The position numbers were made by a program, and so were the translations under genes. The notes under the pieces were generated by a model. The model searched no databases and had not been told where the DNA came from. It saw only the letters and a list, made by a program, of their open reading frames with translations. A stretch of DNA of 64,000 nt, taken from Ceratorhiza oryzae-sativae (Eukaryota; Basidiomycota; Agaricomycetes; Cantharellales; Ceratobasidiaceae). Positions 36,629 to 48,939 of this stretch are shown here, one piece after another (within the stretch, counting starts at the first letter, position 1; every line of letters starts with the position of its first letter). The stretch is taken from contig JARWMV010000251.1 in assembly GCA_030998015.1 (NCBI GenBank), positions 248,001-312,000 of the forward strand, given 5' to 3'.

Positions 36629-36867
36629 AAAATTTCGCTCCCTATCCCTATCCTTCTGAGTAATACTGCGCATATAGTTATTCCGTCATTATGCATGTAC
36701 ATACAAGTATTTTATAGCATTATTACATAAGAAAGCGGCTCATCGAAGCCGCTTTGTAGATGTTTATCAAAAGCTCGCTCGCTTAGGAATTTGTCTGCAT
36801 GCGCCACACTGCGTATCAACAAGTTTGACTGTAGGAAAAAGCGGGACGTGAGGCTACGAATTGGGAT

Positions 36868-37167
36868 GTGCGGACAGCGAATGAGGCGTGTAACGACAGT
36901 AAGCTATTTAGAAAAAGCGGAAGAAGCAGAGAGAAAATTAGCCACGGCTGTAAGGCCCGAAGCAGTGCTCAAAAGCTCATGGCGCTGGAGTTATTTGGTC
37001 GCCCTCCTCAGTTTCAGCAGAGCTACAGAGGGCAGAGGGCACTCCAGCACGACGTGTCATGGTGTTTGCAACTCTACCCGTTCGCACGGGCAGCCGAAAT
37101 CCTCTCGGACTTCGAACTGATCGCAGTACTCGCCGCAGAACGCGTGTCCGAGTATGATTTGGATTAA
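36868..37167 (+). other. Unassigned open frame
   Basis: 99 codons. The second half (QLYPFARAAEILSDFELIAV) has a protein-like helix composition, but the frame has no ATG with good context, no splice partner and no recognised family. It may be part of the same relic as 36149. Confidence 0.2.
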
Positions 37168-37563
37168 CCGGGAGTGTATGCGGCGCGTGCCATCGAATGA
37201 AATATGGAACGGGTGTAAACAAACTATCGGAGGACCTGGTAGCGAGCTCATAACATGTGGGGAGTGGTGGCTTGATCTCGTGCACGTCATTCACACCTGC
37301 TACACCACCTCGTCTTAGTATAAGGGATGAGACACTTCGGTATTGGCGTTGCTGGGCTTCCCACAGATTGATCGAAGATATATTCATTTAACAAGAGCCC
37401 ACCGCTGGGCGTCATCAGATAAAGTGGGGCGAAAAAGACGCCGGGGTTGTTCGCGTCCAATGTAACCCTAAGACCAGTTCGTGACTATATATAACGAACC
37501 CGTGGGCTCGTTCAACAACATCGTCGCCCTAAATTCTTCCCCCCATTTATGCGTTAAACCAGC

Positions 37564-38475
37564 ATGGCCGCCACGAGAGATAACCCAATCGTATTCTATG
37601 ACGTCGCCAGCAAGGACGGTTCATACTGGAGCTCCAATACAATTAAAACACGGTCAGTGGAGGTGCTTGTCGAGCGACTCGAATGCGTAACTAACTGTGC
37701 TACTTTATTTAGCCTCACGCTCAATTTCAAAGGTCTCCCGTATCGTGTCCGCTGGGTTGAACTACACCAAATCCAATCGACTTTAAAGTCATTGGGCGTG
37801 CCACCAACATCTAAAACAGAACCCCACTACACTCTGCCCAGTAGGTCATACTATGACGTCAACTATGTTCCAGGCTCATAACCCCGTTTGCCAACAGTGA
37901 TCGCAGACCCGTCAAGCGATCCAAACGGAGAGCCCACTTATGTTGGCGAGACTTTTGCCATATCTGCCTATCTTGACGATAAATACCCTGCTCCGAATTA
38001 CCGAACTATATTTCCACCTGGTACTCGTCCACTGCAAAGGACGTTTGTCGACAACTTTGCTGCCAATATCGGGGCCCCGCTGTTTCGGTCGTTCATCAGG
38101 CAGTATTTCCCTCAGAAATATCTGAGTGAGGCGGCTCTAGAGTATCTCCTCCGCTCGAGGAACATGGATATCAAAACTTACACTCATCTAGAGGGTGAAC
38201 AAGCAGAAAAGAAGCTTGCCGAAGTGCGCCAAAGATGGGAAGGACTTGCTGAAACCCTCGGGTTAAACAATAATGGCCCATTCGTAATGGGAGACACGAT
38301 CACCTTTGCGGACTTTGCCATTGGCGGTATGCTCTTTTCCCTAAATCGAGCAGAGGGCGATGAAGGAAGGGTGTAGAAAGAAGTAATGAAGTGGTCCGAT
38401 GGAAGATGGAGCGAATACTGGAGGGAGATCAAAGCCATCAAGGACCAATCGGCTGAAGTCGGTACTAAGGCTTGA
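37564..38475 (+). CDS. Fungal GST, UstS-like, copy 2 (in-frame TAG near the end)
   Basis: Same gene plan as copy 1: exons 37564-37652 (89 nt), 37713-37840 (128 nt), 37898-38475. Motifs: DNPIVFYDVASKDGSYW, LTLNFKGLPYRVRWV, MIADPSSDPNGEPTYVG, ISAYLDDKYPAPNY, GPFVMGDTITFADFAIGG. The frame meets TAG at 38374-38376, where a Trp codon (TGG) would fit, then continues with EVMKWSDGRWSEYWREIKA to TGA at 38475. The stop removes about 33 C-terminal residues. Either a true nonsense allele or a base error. Confidence 0.75.
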
Positions 38476-39259
38476 ACTAATTTGCTATTTGATTGAATAG
38501 GCGGAATTGTAATGAATGAAAACATGACTCCCCATGCTGCAGTGCATATGAACTACGTACTCGCAATAACTTACGAGTTGACTCATTTCCCCGGACTTGC
38601 GCTAGAAGCGCCAATCCGAGTCCCCAGGGTCGAGTAGTATCAGAAGCGTTCAGAGGCTTAGACGTTTGGCATTTGCCCGAGATTCGCCAAAATGGAGAGG
38701 CTCGCCGGACGCCAAGGCTGCTGGAGACAATAAAACTCAACTTGAACATTCGGCTGGACGAGTCTGCAGGCCCTGTTCATATTCCATCTCGAAATTTATG
38801 TTTTGTCGCGAATGTTCGACAATCATCTCATGAGTTATTTATCAAGCACAAACGTCGACCTTGACTAGTTTTCCAAAGCCAGCAGCATTAGCGCTTATTT
38901 CCAAATCGACTAAGTTTTTAGTAATCTATATTAGGACAGACTGGGTACATGCGCGCTTATAAAACTACACTATACCTCTTCTCTACTCCCATCTCTACTG
39001 AACCGCCGCCAATCAGTCTTCTCTCCTGGGCTGAGATCCTCCGAACTTTGACCGGCCAGCACAAATCAGGCTCAGTGTCCTAATAAAAACTCCGGGGCGG
39101 CTGCGCGACCGAGATCCCCTCGGTTGCGGCCACTTGATCCTGTACAGGATATTTGTTGCTCGTCCCAATATGTGCAGCAACGCGCGTCCCTCTTAGAGAT
39201 GTATATAAAGGGTTGAGGATAGCTCAGTGATCTTGTTCAACCAGCCGGACACTCCTCTC
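38476..39259. other. Intergenic spacer between GST copies 2 and 3
   Basis: 780 bp. Contains the promoter of copy 3, with a TATA-like ATGTATATAAAGGG near 39198. No other gene seen. Confidence 0.4.
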
Positions 39260-40138
39260 ATGGCTGCGACCAAGGAAAATCCCGTATTATTCTATGACTT
39301 GACTGGTAAGGATGGGATTTCATGGTCTCCTAACACCTACAAAACGCGGTGAGCCCCCATATAACTAAGCCAGAATCCCAAACTACATTTTACTCATCCA
39401 TCGATATTCATAGTATTACTTTGAATTACAAGGGTATACCCTATCGGGTTGTCAAGCTTTCGTTTCCAGACATCCAAGCTAAATACCAGGAATTGGATTT
39501 GCCTCCTCCCTACACGTTGCCATGTGAGCTTTTCAACCGAATCAAACCCCTATAATATGTAACGCCACATCTCAGTGATTGCTGACCCCTCGAGTCATCC
39601 CGGCGGCAAACCCACCTATGTTTCCGACTCCTTCAAAATAGCCACATACCTGGACGAAAAGTATCCCGAGCCCAAGTACCCACTAGTTTTTCCTGCGGGC
39701 ACTCGGGCACTACAAAATATTCTTATTACCCAATACTTCCCTCTATTTGCCGTTCAGTTCTCCCCCCTGATTCAGCCAAACGTGCCAGCTCAGTTGGACG
39801 AGCGTGGTGCGGAGTACTGGCATCATACCCGAGGAGATCGCTTTCCTCGTCTCCCGGAAGATGTGGCGGCCCAAAAGTGGCAAGAAGTTTCTCAAAAGTG
39901 GGATGTGTTTGGTAAATGCCTCGACGTCAACGAAGGTGGAGTTGGAGATGGACCGTTTGTGATGGGGAGCCGAGTGACCTTTGTTGACTTTGCAATTGGT
40001 GCTGTTTTTCATTTCTTTCAGCAGATCGAGGGGGAAGAGTCTCCCCGGCTGAAAGACATGATGGAGTGGCAAGGCGGACGGTGGCGGGCGCTGAGGGATG
40101 GCATTTTGGCCATCGAAAAGAATACTTCGGAGCTATGA
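39260..40138 (+). CDS. Fungal GST, UstS-like, copy 3
   Basis: Undamaged third member: exons 39260-39348 (89 nt), 39414-39523 and 39576-40138. Motifs: ENPVLFYDLTGKDGISW, ITLNYKGIPYRVVKL, LIADPSSHPGGKPTYVS, FKIATYLDEKYPEPKY, GPFVMGSRVTFVDFAIG, ending MMEWQGGRWRALRDG. The exon 1 boundary falls in the same codon as in copies 1 and 2. This copy is the best guide to the intact product of the array (about 250 residues). Confidence 0.85.
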
Positions 40139-40911
40139 ACGAGCAAGAAAATGGATCTTGATCTGAAGAATTCATGCTTATTATATGGCTGGCACTTTCA
40201 TCAGAAACATAGAAGTTGGCGTTGTAGTTGTTCATTGTATTAGTCCACCTAAACAAGACAAAATAAAAATTGAAGCGGGAGCCTCTACTATTACGAACAA
40301 TAGCCCCTGGGCAAAACATGATACTATGTATAAAACGATACGCCGATAATCCTATCTGGAATCCTATCTGTAAGCTTTATCCAAGGGTGAACGGTTATCC
40401 GCACGCATCTCATGATGGCCGCGCTCAGAGATGCATGAAGAGCAATCGTTTCATATGATACAGGTGTTAATTAATATGACTGTTTGAGGCATGGCCCACG
40501 AATGTAGCGCTGGTTGTCAGCTAAACTATGCGAACCGTGTACTATTAGCGCCTTGTCCATTTCCCTTTAATGCTGTGTACTGTGTACGGATCGAGAACTG
40601 GCGAATGGACCAAGTTGCTCATAATTTAGAATGTGCGAGAACATGCTCATTCCTGTGGACTTGTAAGAGGATCGAGCCGAGGCAACTTACCCCATTCTAT
40701 ATCATACGAATCAGCGAATTCAGCTCCTCCATCGACAGCTATATCAGTGACTAGGTAGGACATGTTTTAGATACTGAAATCCAGGTCTCTGGCATCCGCG
40801 TGCGTCAGGGGTGACAGTTTCACAACGCCGATAGTAACTACTCACTCCCGTAACTAACCCATTCCGAACTCACAATCCCGATTAGAAAAATCAACTGACC
40901 TATCTGAACAG
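40139..40911. other. Spacer and unresolved 5' part of the methyltransferase gene
   Basis: 770 bp. A Ser-rich open stretch near 40700-40755 (SEFSSSIDSYISD) may be its first exon, but no consistent splice path was found. Confidence 0.3.
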
Positions 40912-42105
40912 AAACGACGCAAAAGAACACACTCGGCTGAGCAGCCAGCGTGAAGCCATAAAGACCATTCTGGATGCGTTGGAGGATAGCTTCATACTTT
41001 TCGTGATCTCTATCCCAACGGGGGCAGTAACATCCCTCAGGCTCCAATTACACAGCTCCTTTGCCTCAGCTAAACGACGGTACCGGTCCAAAACGCATAT
41101 TGGACATTGGAACCGGAAGCGGTCAGTGGGTGGTGGATGTTGGTCGGAATATTCATGATTGTATGCGTACCGACTGAACATGTCCTATCCTGATGTCGAA
41201 CGAATTCCCATCGGCCAATGTCGTTGGCATTGATCTAAGTGAGCCCTCGATAGAGTAAGGACTTATTGTTGAAGCCATGGTTATTGCTCATTTACATGGT
41301 CTAGCAAGTCCACTATTCCTTCACAGGTGTCGTTTGTCATGGGTGACATTGGTAGGTTTGACCGTTCACGCATAAGGGGCGTGATTTGAGCTTTGTTTTA
41401 GCACATGTGTTTCCGTTTAACAACGCCTCGTTCGACGATGTGCGTATGCGTATGCTTCCCAGTGTATTGTTCAACCCTATATAATATTTGGTTTCGTAGC
41501 TGAGTTTATATATAATATGATCAGTTTCAGCGTAGAAAGCCGTTGTACGAAGAGATTCATCGTGTCTTGAAGCCGGTTAAGTTGATCGACATTCCTGCCT
41601 TGAGCAGAGAATAACTTGTCGGGCAGGGTGATTAATCCAGTTGGCCGAACCTGGCAACTTTACGTCGCGCATTGATCCAAACATGTCTGAACTCGCGAAA
41701 TTCCAGGCTGCAATTGTCAAGTCTCGGCACGTCCAAGCAGCATGGGGCGCGTCATCCGATCAAGAGACTGCGCCCGCGAGTAAAATGACTTGGTCAATGG
41801 CCCATTCGATCGCTGGCGATCTAAAAAAATGCACCGCTGATGTGGGCTGGAATTCGTGACGAGTAGATTCGCATGCCTATTGGGGCGTGGTCGGAGAGTA
41901 AGTATACTCACTACACACAATCTATCTATCATGGTTGATTTCGATACGTACGGATGAAGCAGGGGAAATGGCTGGCAAGTTCTTTCAGCAGTATACCGTT
42001 GGCCCCGCCAAAGGGCTGGGTACAACGTTTGTGGATGACGGCATACTGTCAGACCAATTCAACGAGATGGTCGGCAGCCTTGTGGCGAGGATGCAAGGAG
42101 ACTAA
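40912..42105 (+). CDS. SAM-dependent methyltransferase, 5' end unresolved
   Basis: Class I methyltransferase. The first supported exon (from 40912) encodes HTRLSSQREAIKTILDALED, a helix typical before the core. Motif I follows in LNDGTGPKRILDIGTGSGQW, then MSNEFPSANVVGIDLS, FNNASFDDVRMRM, PLYEEIHRVLKP, LAEPGNFTSRIDPNMSEL and WSMAHSIAGDLKKC. The end is FVDDGILSDQFNEMVGS...MQGD with TAA at 42105. Introns are short (about 50-65 bp). One base is missing at a GG near 41630 (the KPGG/LIQLAEP junction) and another break lies near 41860, so as written the gene is interrupted. Substrate unknown. Broken-gene and sequence-error readings are both open; the pattern favours error. Confidence 0.65.
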
Positions 42106-42840
42106 TCGCAGATCGACTGGCCGTTTTGCTATGTCGGGGCTAGGAGGCTTTAGAGATTCGAGTATATGTGTGTTATGGGGTGTATAAGGATAGACAAATA
42201 AATGCAAATGGATGCGGGTTTTATCTGAGACAAAGATCTAACAACACGCCCTTGGATCATTTCAACTCGTCAGATCAGGCAGGTTGTCGAGGTTTAATCG
42301 GGTGACACCGCTTGAGTAACCGCTTGCGCCGTGGCTGTCATGGTAGATAAGCCATTACTCACGTTGGGCAGTGTAATTCGAATTATCCAACACTGGTGAT
42401 GTGAAATGATCCATCGTAACCATGTGGCTAATCGATCGGGGCTCATACCCAGTTTACGCCCACCAGTTTGAAAGCCGTGTGTAGTTTTGAATGCGCAGAC
42501 GTAGCCAAGCGCGAATATTCTCACAGCATTGAGCGATGTGAGACATGCACTGTCATGGATTGTGCGAAACAGGGAATATGTGTTTCCACGGCGGCGCTGT
42601 ATGTTACCAGCGTGTGCGCTACGGGCATGGAGCTCGGGTGGGTGCCGCATATGGCGATGGCCGAGCATATACCAGCGCTCGGCCAGGGTGGTTGGCAGTG
42701 GGTGGCGGTGCCTGATATCCGGAGCGGCTGGGCACACGCGTCATAGGCGCCGGAGCGGTCCTTGGTTTTGGCCTCCGTTTACATAAATAACATCATCCGC
42801 AGAATACATTCTCTCGTACTTAAAGCATCTGCTCGGGGCA
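42106..42840. other. Intergenic region, no gene supported
   Basis: About 730 bp upstream of PSD2. Open frames on both strands overlap without splice support. Confidence 0.4.
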
Positions 42841-45800
42841 ATGGCGCCGACTACCTCAACCTCAGCCCCCGCGAACAAGATGGGCATCAGCAAGGTCTTC
42901 AAGCTGCCGCGCGGGCTCAAGGCCAACACAAAGACCAAGGTCGTGCCCATCGAGGGTGAGACACCTGCTGTCATGCTCAAGATCCAGATCGTCGGCTGCA
43001 AGGACTTGCGCGCCGCAGATCGAAACGGAAAGAGCGACCCGTGAGCACTTCGTGTTCCATTTTCTTCACTAGCTGATCCCCCCGCGTATCCCTAGCTTCG
43101 TCGTCATTTCATTCGCGGGCAAACGGCAGCAGACCCCCGTCATTAAGAAGACTTTATATCCCGAGTTCCCAGCCAAGGATTCGACGTTTACATTCCCCCT
43201 CTTTTTCTCCAGTATCGGTTCGTTTGGTCCTCTGGAGCTGATCGTCTGGGATAAAGATCTGCTCGCCAAAAATGATTACCTCGGAGAAGTCTCGCTCTCT
43301 GTCGACGAATGGTTCAAGTGGAACGGCGGAAATGGGGTTGCCTTTGACGACGTGCAGCTGGCGAGTCCCTAACATTCATGATTTACCATTTTCTAATATG
43401 GGCGCCTCTGTAGCCTTTCAACGTCCCGCTCGAGTCGACCGACAGCAAGATTCCTGCTTCGGGCACTATGCAATTAAAGATCGGCTTTGCACCACCCACA
43501 GACTCCCCTGAGCCCATGGACTATTTGACAGTCTATCAGGAGTTGCTCGTCCACACGCGCTGGCCGGGCTTAGTCTCGACACGGCACCCCCTGTAAGCGC
43601 TCATATCCATAACGTCATCATTCCCTGGCCGAAACTAATACGGCGAGTATAGACACGCGGCATTGGAACGATTGGTTCGGGCGATGAAGGTGGCGACTTT
43701 GAAGATGACGGTCTCAGTTCGGACGAAGAATACGACTACGATTCTTCAACCCCGAACGCGCCCCTCGGCGCCTTGCCCGGTACTCAACCACTCACCATCA
43801 TACCAAAGGGACCCGCTCCACAGCTCAAGCCAACCCAGTCTTCTCCGCGCTTCCAGCTGTTTAAGCGGCCGGCAGCTAGCCGTCAGGAATCGGCCTCCTC
43901 TGTTCCTTTACCCACAACGGCGGACGATGGTGCCGCAACTCCGTCTTCAAAGACAAGCAGGTCAGACGAGAAACGGCGTCCTCGATTCAAGTCTCTTGGA
44001 AGTAGGGCAAACACCAAGAGCGACGGGAAAGAATTCAAGTTTGATACGGGACGTGATGTTCAAGGCATTGTCATGATCGAAGTTGCGAGTGCCACAGACC
44101 TACCAAAGCTGAAAAATAGTGAGGGTTTTCATATTTCCGGCAATCTCGACAAATTGACCAATGAATTTCTAGTGACCCGGACTGGTTGGGACATGGATCC
44201 TTTTGTCGTCGTTGCATTTAGCAAGAAGGTCTTCCGGACTCGTGTTATTCGTCACTCCCGCACCCCCGTTTGGGACGAGAAGCTCTTGTTCCATGTTCGA
44301 CGCCATGAGACTGGCTTTAGGATTCAATTTTCGGTTCTCGATTGGGACAAACTATCTGGAAACGACCATATTGCGGACGTGTACCTTGAACTCGCCGAGC
44401 TCATGAAGGATCTCCCTGCTCGTGATCCTCAAACTGGGTTGTATCCCTCTTCGGCGGAGCCTGCCGACAAGCAACCCATGAAAGAGTTTAACTTGGAACT
44501 GCTCCCTGCAAAGGATGCATCTTGGGAAGGCAAACATAAGCCGTTCTTGAAAATTCGGTACGTCTAGCTTGAATTAATCCCAATGTCAGAACTGATGTTA
44601 CTATTTACTAGGGCGAAATACCAACCATATGACGCTCTTCGCCAACGATTCTGGCATCAGTACCTCCAGCAGTATGATGCTGACAACACAGGTCTCATAT
44701 CACACATTGAGCTTACCTCGATGCTCGATTCACTTGGCTCTACGCTTTCACAGCAAACACTCGACGGATTCTTTGCGCGCTTCAATAGAGACCCGGATAC
44801 AGAAGAGTTGACGTTTGACCAAGCCGTTCAGTGCCTCGAGGAAGAACTTTCCAAACCGCGTGACGAGCGAAGGAGAATTGGCGCGGACGACATTGCTGGC
44901 TCCGGACCCGGCACCGGAACCCACACACCTATTGTTCCAAGTCCCAACGTCGCACCCACATTGCTCGAAGGACTCGACTTTACAGGCCCCTCGGCGCGCC
45001 CGAACTCGCGTGAACAAGCACCCGCAGTCGAGTCCGCCGCGACAGCAGAACCAAACCAAGTGGCTCTTTCGTCCGATCCGAACGCGCTAGTGAGCAACGT
45101 ATCGTCCGACGGCGAGGACGAGTCCTCTGGAAGTGGAACAAGTGATGTCGAGCGCGTTGTCAACATCAAGACGTGCCCGCTCTGTCATAAGCCACGGCTC
45201 AGGGGCAAGGGCGAGGCGGATATGGTTACGCACTTGGCGGTGTGCGCGAGCGGGGATTGGGCCCGGGTTGACCGAATCGTCGTTGGGAACTTTGTGACAG
45301 CGAGCCAGGCCCAGAGGAAATGGTACACGAAGATGCTGGGGAAGATCACTGCTGGAGAGTATCAACTTGGAGCGGTGCGTTTCATAGCCATGTCGTGGTT
45401 GCAACTAGGCACTGACCGTTATACTGGCAGAATTCGGCTAATATTATCGTGCAAAATCGGATTACTGGAGTGTTGGAAGAAGAGAAAATGCAAGGATACG
45501 TGCGAATCGGGATTCGGCTGTTATACAAGGTTCGTCTGCATGTACCTCTCGAAGATGGGGCTCTTAAAGAGGGTATATGCAGGGCGCAAGCAGTCGAATG
45601 GAAGGTGGCAGAGGTATGTTCATATTAATGTCGTATCCACAGTAGTTTCTGATGGCTCTCGTGCAGCTCGTAAGCTGCTAAAGTCGATGTCGATCAAGCA
45701 AGGACAAAAATACGACTCCCCCGAGTCGGCACGCGAAATACCGGCGTTTATTGCTTTCCATAACCTCAACGTAGACGAGATCAAAGATCCATTGGACTCC

Positions 45801-46732
45801 TTTAGTACGGCCGTTTTGGCATTCGTTAAAAGAGAAATTCTGACTAGCTCGCCCTATTAGAATCCTTCAACGAATTTTTCTACCGGTACGGTCTCGTAGG
45901 ATCATCGGTTTCACCGATCTAATTTACCCATTCCCTGTTAGTAAACTCAAGGAGACTGCTCGACCCGTTGATGAACCTCAAAACCCTGGCCGACTAGTCT
46001 CGTGCGCAGACTGTCGTATGATGGCATTCGAGACCGTCAGCGAAGCAACTCGGCTCTGGATAAAGGGTCGAGAGTTCTCTGTTAAGCGATTGTTGGGTGA
46101 AACCTATGCAAACGAATGGCCTAAATACGATGGAGGCGCTTTAGGAATTTTCAGGCTGGCACCCCAGGTAGGTCATTTTGAGAATTAATCCAGCCGGTGG
46201 AAAGCTGAAAGTAGAGTACAGGATTACCACAGATTCCATAGTCCGGTCGATGGGGTTATCGGACCTATGACCTACATTTCTGGAGAGTATTACACCGTCA
46301 ATGTGAGCCCAACAGTTATGGCTTTAAAAGCTGTCGTGCTGATCTGCTGCTGTGTTAGCCGCAAGCCATCCGCACGCAGCTTGATGTGTACGGCGACAAC
46401 GCACGAAAAATTGTTCCGATGGACTCGCCCACATTTGGACGAGTTATGTGCGTTTGCATTGGTGCAATGATGGTCGGTTCGATTATCACAACTGTCAAGG
46501 AAGGAGAGCCGATTGCTCGAGGACAAGAGTTCGGGTACGTAGATGCCTATATGATTGCTCACAATCAGACTAACAAGATCTCCCCAGCTATTTCGCATTT
46601 GGCGGAAGCACAATCGTGATATTGTTCGAGAAAGGCAAGGTGACATGGGATGAAGACATTCTAGCTAATGGCAAGTCAACCCTTGAAACTTTGGTACGCG
46701 TTGGGATGGGTGTCGGTAAAGTAAATGCATGA
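42841..46732 (+). CDS. PSD2: Phosphatidylserine decarboxylase, C2-domain type (Psd2-like)
   Basis: Converts phosphatidylserine to phosphatidylethanolamine at endosome/Golgi membranes. Domain order: C2 domain 1 ([20 protein letters not shown] ... [17 protein letters not shown]), an acidic linker, C2 domain 2 ([16 protein letters not shown] ... [18 protein letters not shown]), an EF-hand loop ([12 protein letters not shown]), then [20 protein letters not shown], and the decarboxylase domain ([38 protein letters not shown]). The autocleavage motif FAFGGSTIV near 46590-46620 supplies the pyruvoyl Ser. About a dozen introns, all in phase; stop at 46732. Length and order match fungal Psd2. No frame damage. 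Confidence 0.95.
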
Positions 46733-47179
46733 AGGAACGCAGATCGGACATCTTTGAATAAATATATAATGATGTATGAGTACATAATGAAAAATAAAGC
46801 CAGGCTTTGAGCTTTTCTGGGCAGTTTGTGTACCACGCTGGTTAGGCACGGGCTATTGCATATAACGAGCTTTTGGCCACAGAAAAAAACGGCCACTCGT
46901 GCTGTTTACTGCCTTCATTTCGATAGCCATATCTACATAATCCTCTCTAACAGCCTGGTGATTAAAGATATAACTTGTTGTGACAACGCCGAGGAAAATG
47001 ACGGTGCAGACGTGTGAATGAGCATAAGACACATCAACCACAAAGTAGCTGGCTTGCCCCGCTACTCAGGAAACTTTGGGAGCACATGAAAGCAGACCAC
47101 TTCTAATCTATTTCGTGGGGATTAAGAGTTTATTTATACGTATGACATTCCTGTCCAGAAATACGTTGGAATCCGAGTT
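46733..47179. other. Spacer between convergent genes
   Basis: 450 bp, 3' flanks of PSD2 and the membrane protein at 47180. Nothing else seen. Confidence 0.4.
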
Positions 47180-48470
47180 TTAGCTAACAAATACAGTAGG
47201 TTGGATCGGGTCAATGTTCAATTCGAAGTTAGCGACGTTAAACCTGGGCATGTTTAGGTTGAATTCGCTTTTGTTCTCTGCGCATTTATGGGTTTCCTTG
47301 GCATGTGACGCGCAATCGAGTAGCTGTTGGGCAAGCATGATAAGCGCAAGTGTTTGGCCAAACGTCCAGTCACGTAGGGTCTGGCTGACATCTGGGTTAC
47401 GAGCCACAATCTGTTCGGTAGTGACGATCATGTAGATCAGACCTACAATCCCGCCAAACAGGGTGACGTGGTGGCCGCTCCGACCTGACCACAATATAAG
47501 ATATGAGTCTCACAGATATTCAGCGCGCATTTAGCCCTTACCCCTTTCTCGTCTTAGTTTCATTTGCCTCGCGAGGTCATCGGCCCCCTTTTGCTTGGCT
47601 TTCTGGGGTCCCATAAGCGCATAGTCGAGTATCCATTTGCTAGTGATATAGAGGGCCTGCAATGACGAAAGTATAACCCAGCGCGAAAATAAATATGGCG
47701 AATCGGCGCAATCCTGTGCTATCAGGACGAATATCGTGACCTAGCACAACAAAACGTGTGATTTCATTTGCTGTGCAGCCTTTCGAACCAAGCGGAAGCC
47801 CGAATCCCGAGACGCTTGTCCACACTTGAAGGCCCCAATAACACCAAAACGACGTGAAAACCAAACAAGAAAAATTGATCGATAATCCAAGCGTACGGAT
47901 CTGTAGTATAAACTAAGTATAAAAAAACACATCGTCCAACTTAAGACTTACATAGGGACCATTGACAGTCACAAAAGACGTCATAAGAGTCGTGAGCTGC
48001 AGGCGAGTGAGTACGAGCGACGCTGACGAAGATATCTCGTTGACTTGCCATAGAAGTAATGAGAGCGTCAAAAAGGCTTAGTTGGTCCGTTCTCCAAGCC
48101 AGCACTGTGGCTATGATCAAACTCCCAGAGACCACGTATAGGTTTCGACAAGTATCTCGAAACGCCTTTTCGTTGTCCCACAAAAAAGATGCTACAAGCT
48201 AATTCCAATCATAAAACCGTCCAGTGGAAACAGGATAATATGCATACCATGCTGAGCAGCGTTTGTACGTATATCGCTAATCTGACCTGGTAGACCAAAC
48301 TTAGGCTTAGCGGTTGAAGTGGTAAGTGCAACTCACCCCTCTCCCCTTAACCAGTAGCGAGGTGAACAGGAGTCCAAAAATAAAACAAAATAACTCACTG
48401 ATATATCTGGATTGGATGTGATTTGCGTGCAGTAATCGGCCACGTCGTTTGAGTCGCACCAAAAGGACAT
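47180..48470 (-). CDS. Multi-pass membrane protein, unknown function, copy A
   Basis: ATG at 48470 (MSFWCDSNDVADYCTQITSN). Short exons encode hydrophobic helices: VRLAIYVQTLLSM, NLYVVSGSLIIATVLAW, SLFDALITSM, FTSFWCYWGLQVW, RRFAIFIFALGYTFVIAG, IVGLIYMIVTTEQIVARNP, WTFGQTLALIMLAQQLLDC. The end is hydrophilic with TAA at 47180. A frame slip near 47655 (VIAG to LYITSKWILDYAL) would be fixed by extra bases in a short GG run. About 350 residues with perhaps 7-8 membrane spans. No family name recognised. Confidence 0.65.
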
Positions 48471-48939
48471 GGCAAGTTTGTTACAATAACTATCGAAACG
48501 TATGGAACAAGCTAGGCCTGAGCAAGAGAGTATGCCGCAATACCATAGTTGGCATGCGGGAGGAGTAGGTATTATATCCCACGAGCCTCTGTAGGGTGGC
48601 TATGGCAGGTGGCAACCAACGCCGCTTGACAGGTCCTGGAGGTGACAACCAGCACCTTTCCTCGCCCAAATAGGAAGCGACTACAAACGGCGAAATAACA
48701 AAGGATCGCTCCGAGGTATACGTGAACGGACCGGAACATAGCTAACGCTTGTGTCGGTAGCAGTACACTGGAGCCTTTTGAGTATGGTGGTAGTATCCAA
48801 ATGAACTGGATGAGAAGTTTGGCGCTTATTGCTTGGAGAGCCCTGGAGCACCAAATCCGCTATCATAAATCGTGGCTAATGTGATATACAAAGCAAGTAC
48901 AACAGGAACACCCTCCATCATCATCATCATTAAAATAAA
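48471..48939. other. Spacer between membrane protein copies
   Basis: 470 bp including the copy A promoter and a short CAT/ATC repeat near 48915-48930. Confidence 0.4.

Noticed and set aside
42294..42746. Overlapping open frames on both strands upstream of PSD2
   Set aside because: No ATG context, splice sites or recognisable motifs; probably chance.
44815..45404. Alternative-frame proteins inside the PSD2 gene
   Set aside because: They overlap the well-supported EF-hand and linker exons and show no family features.
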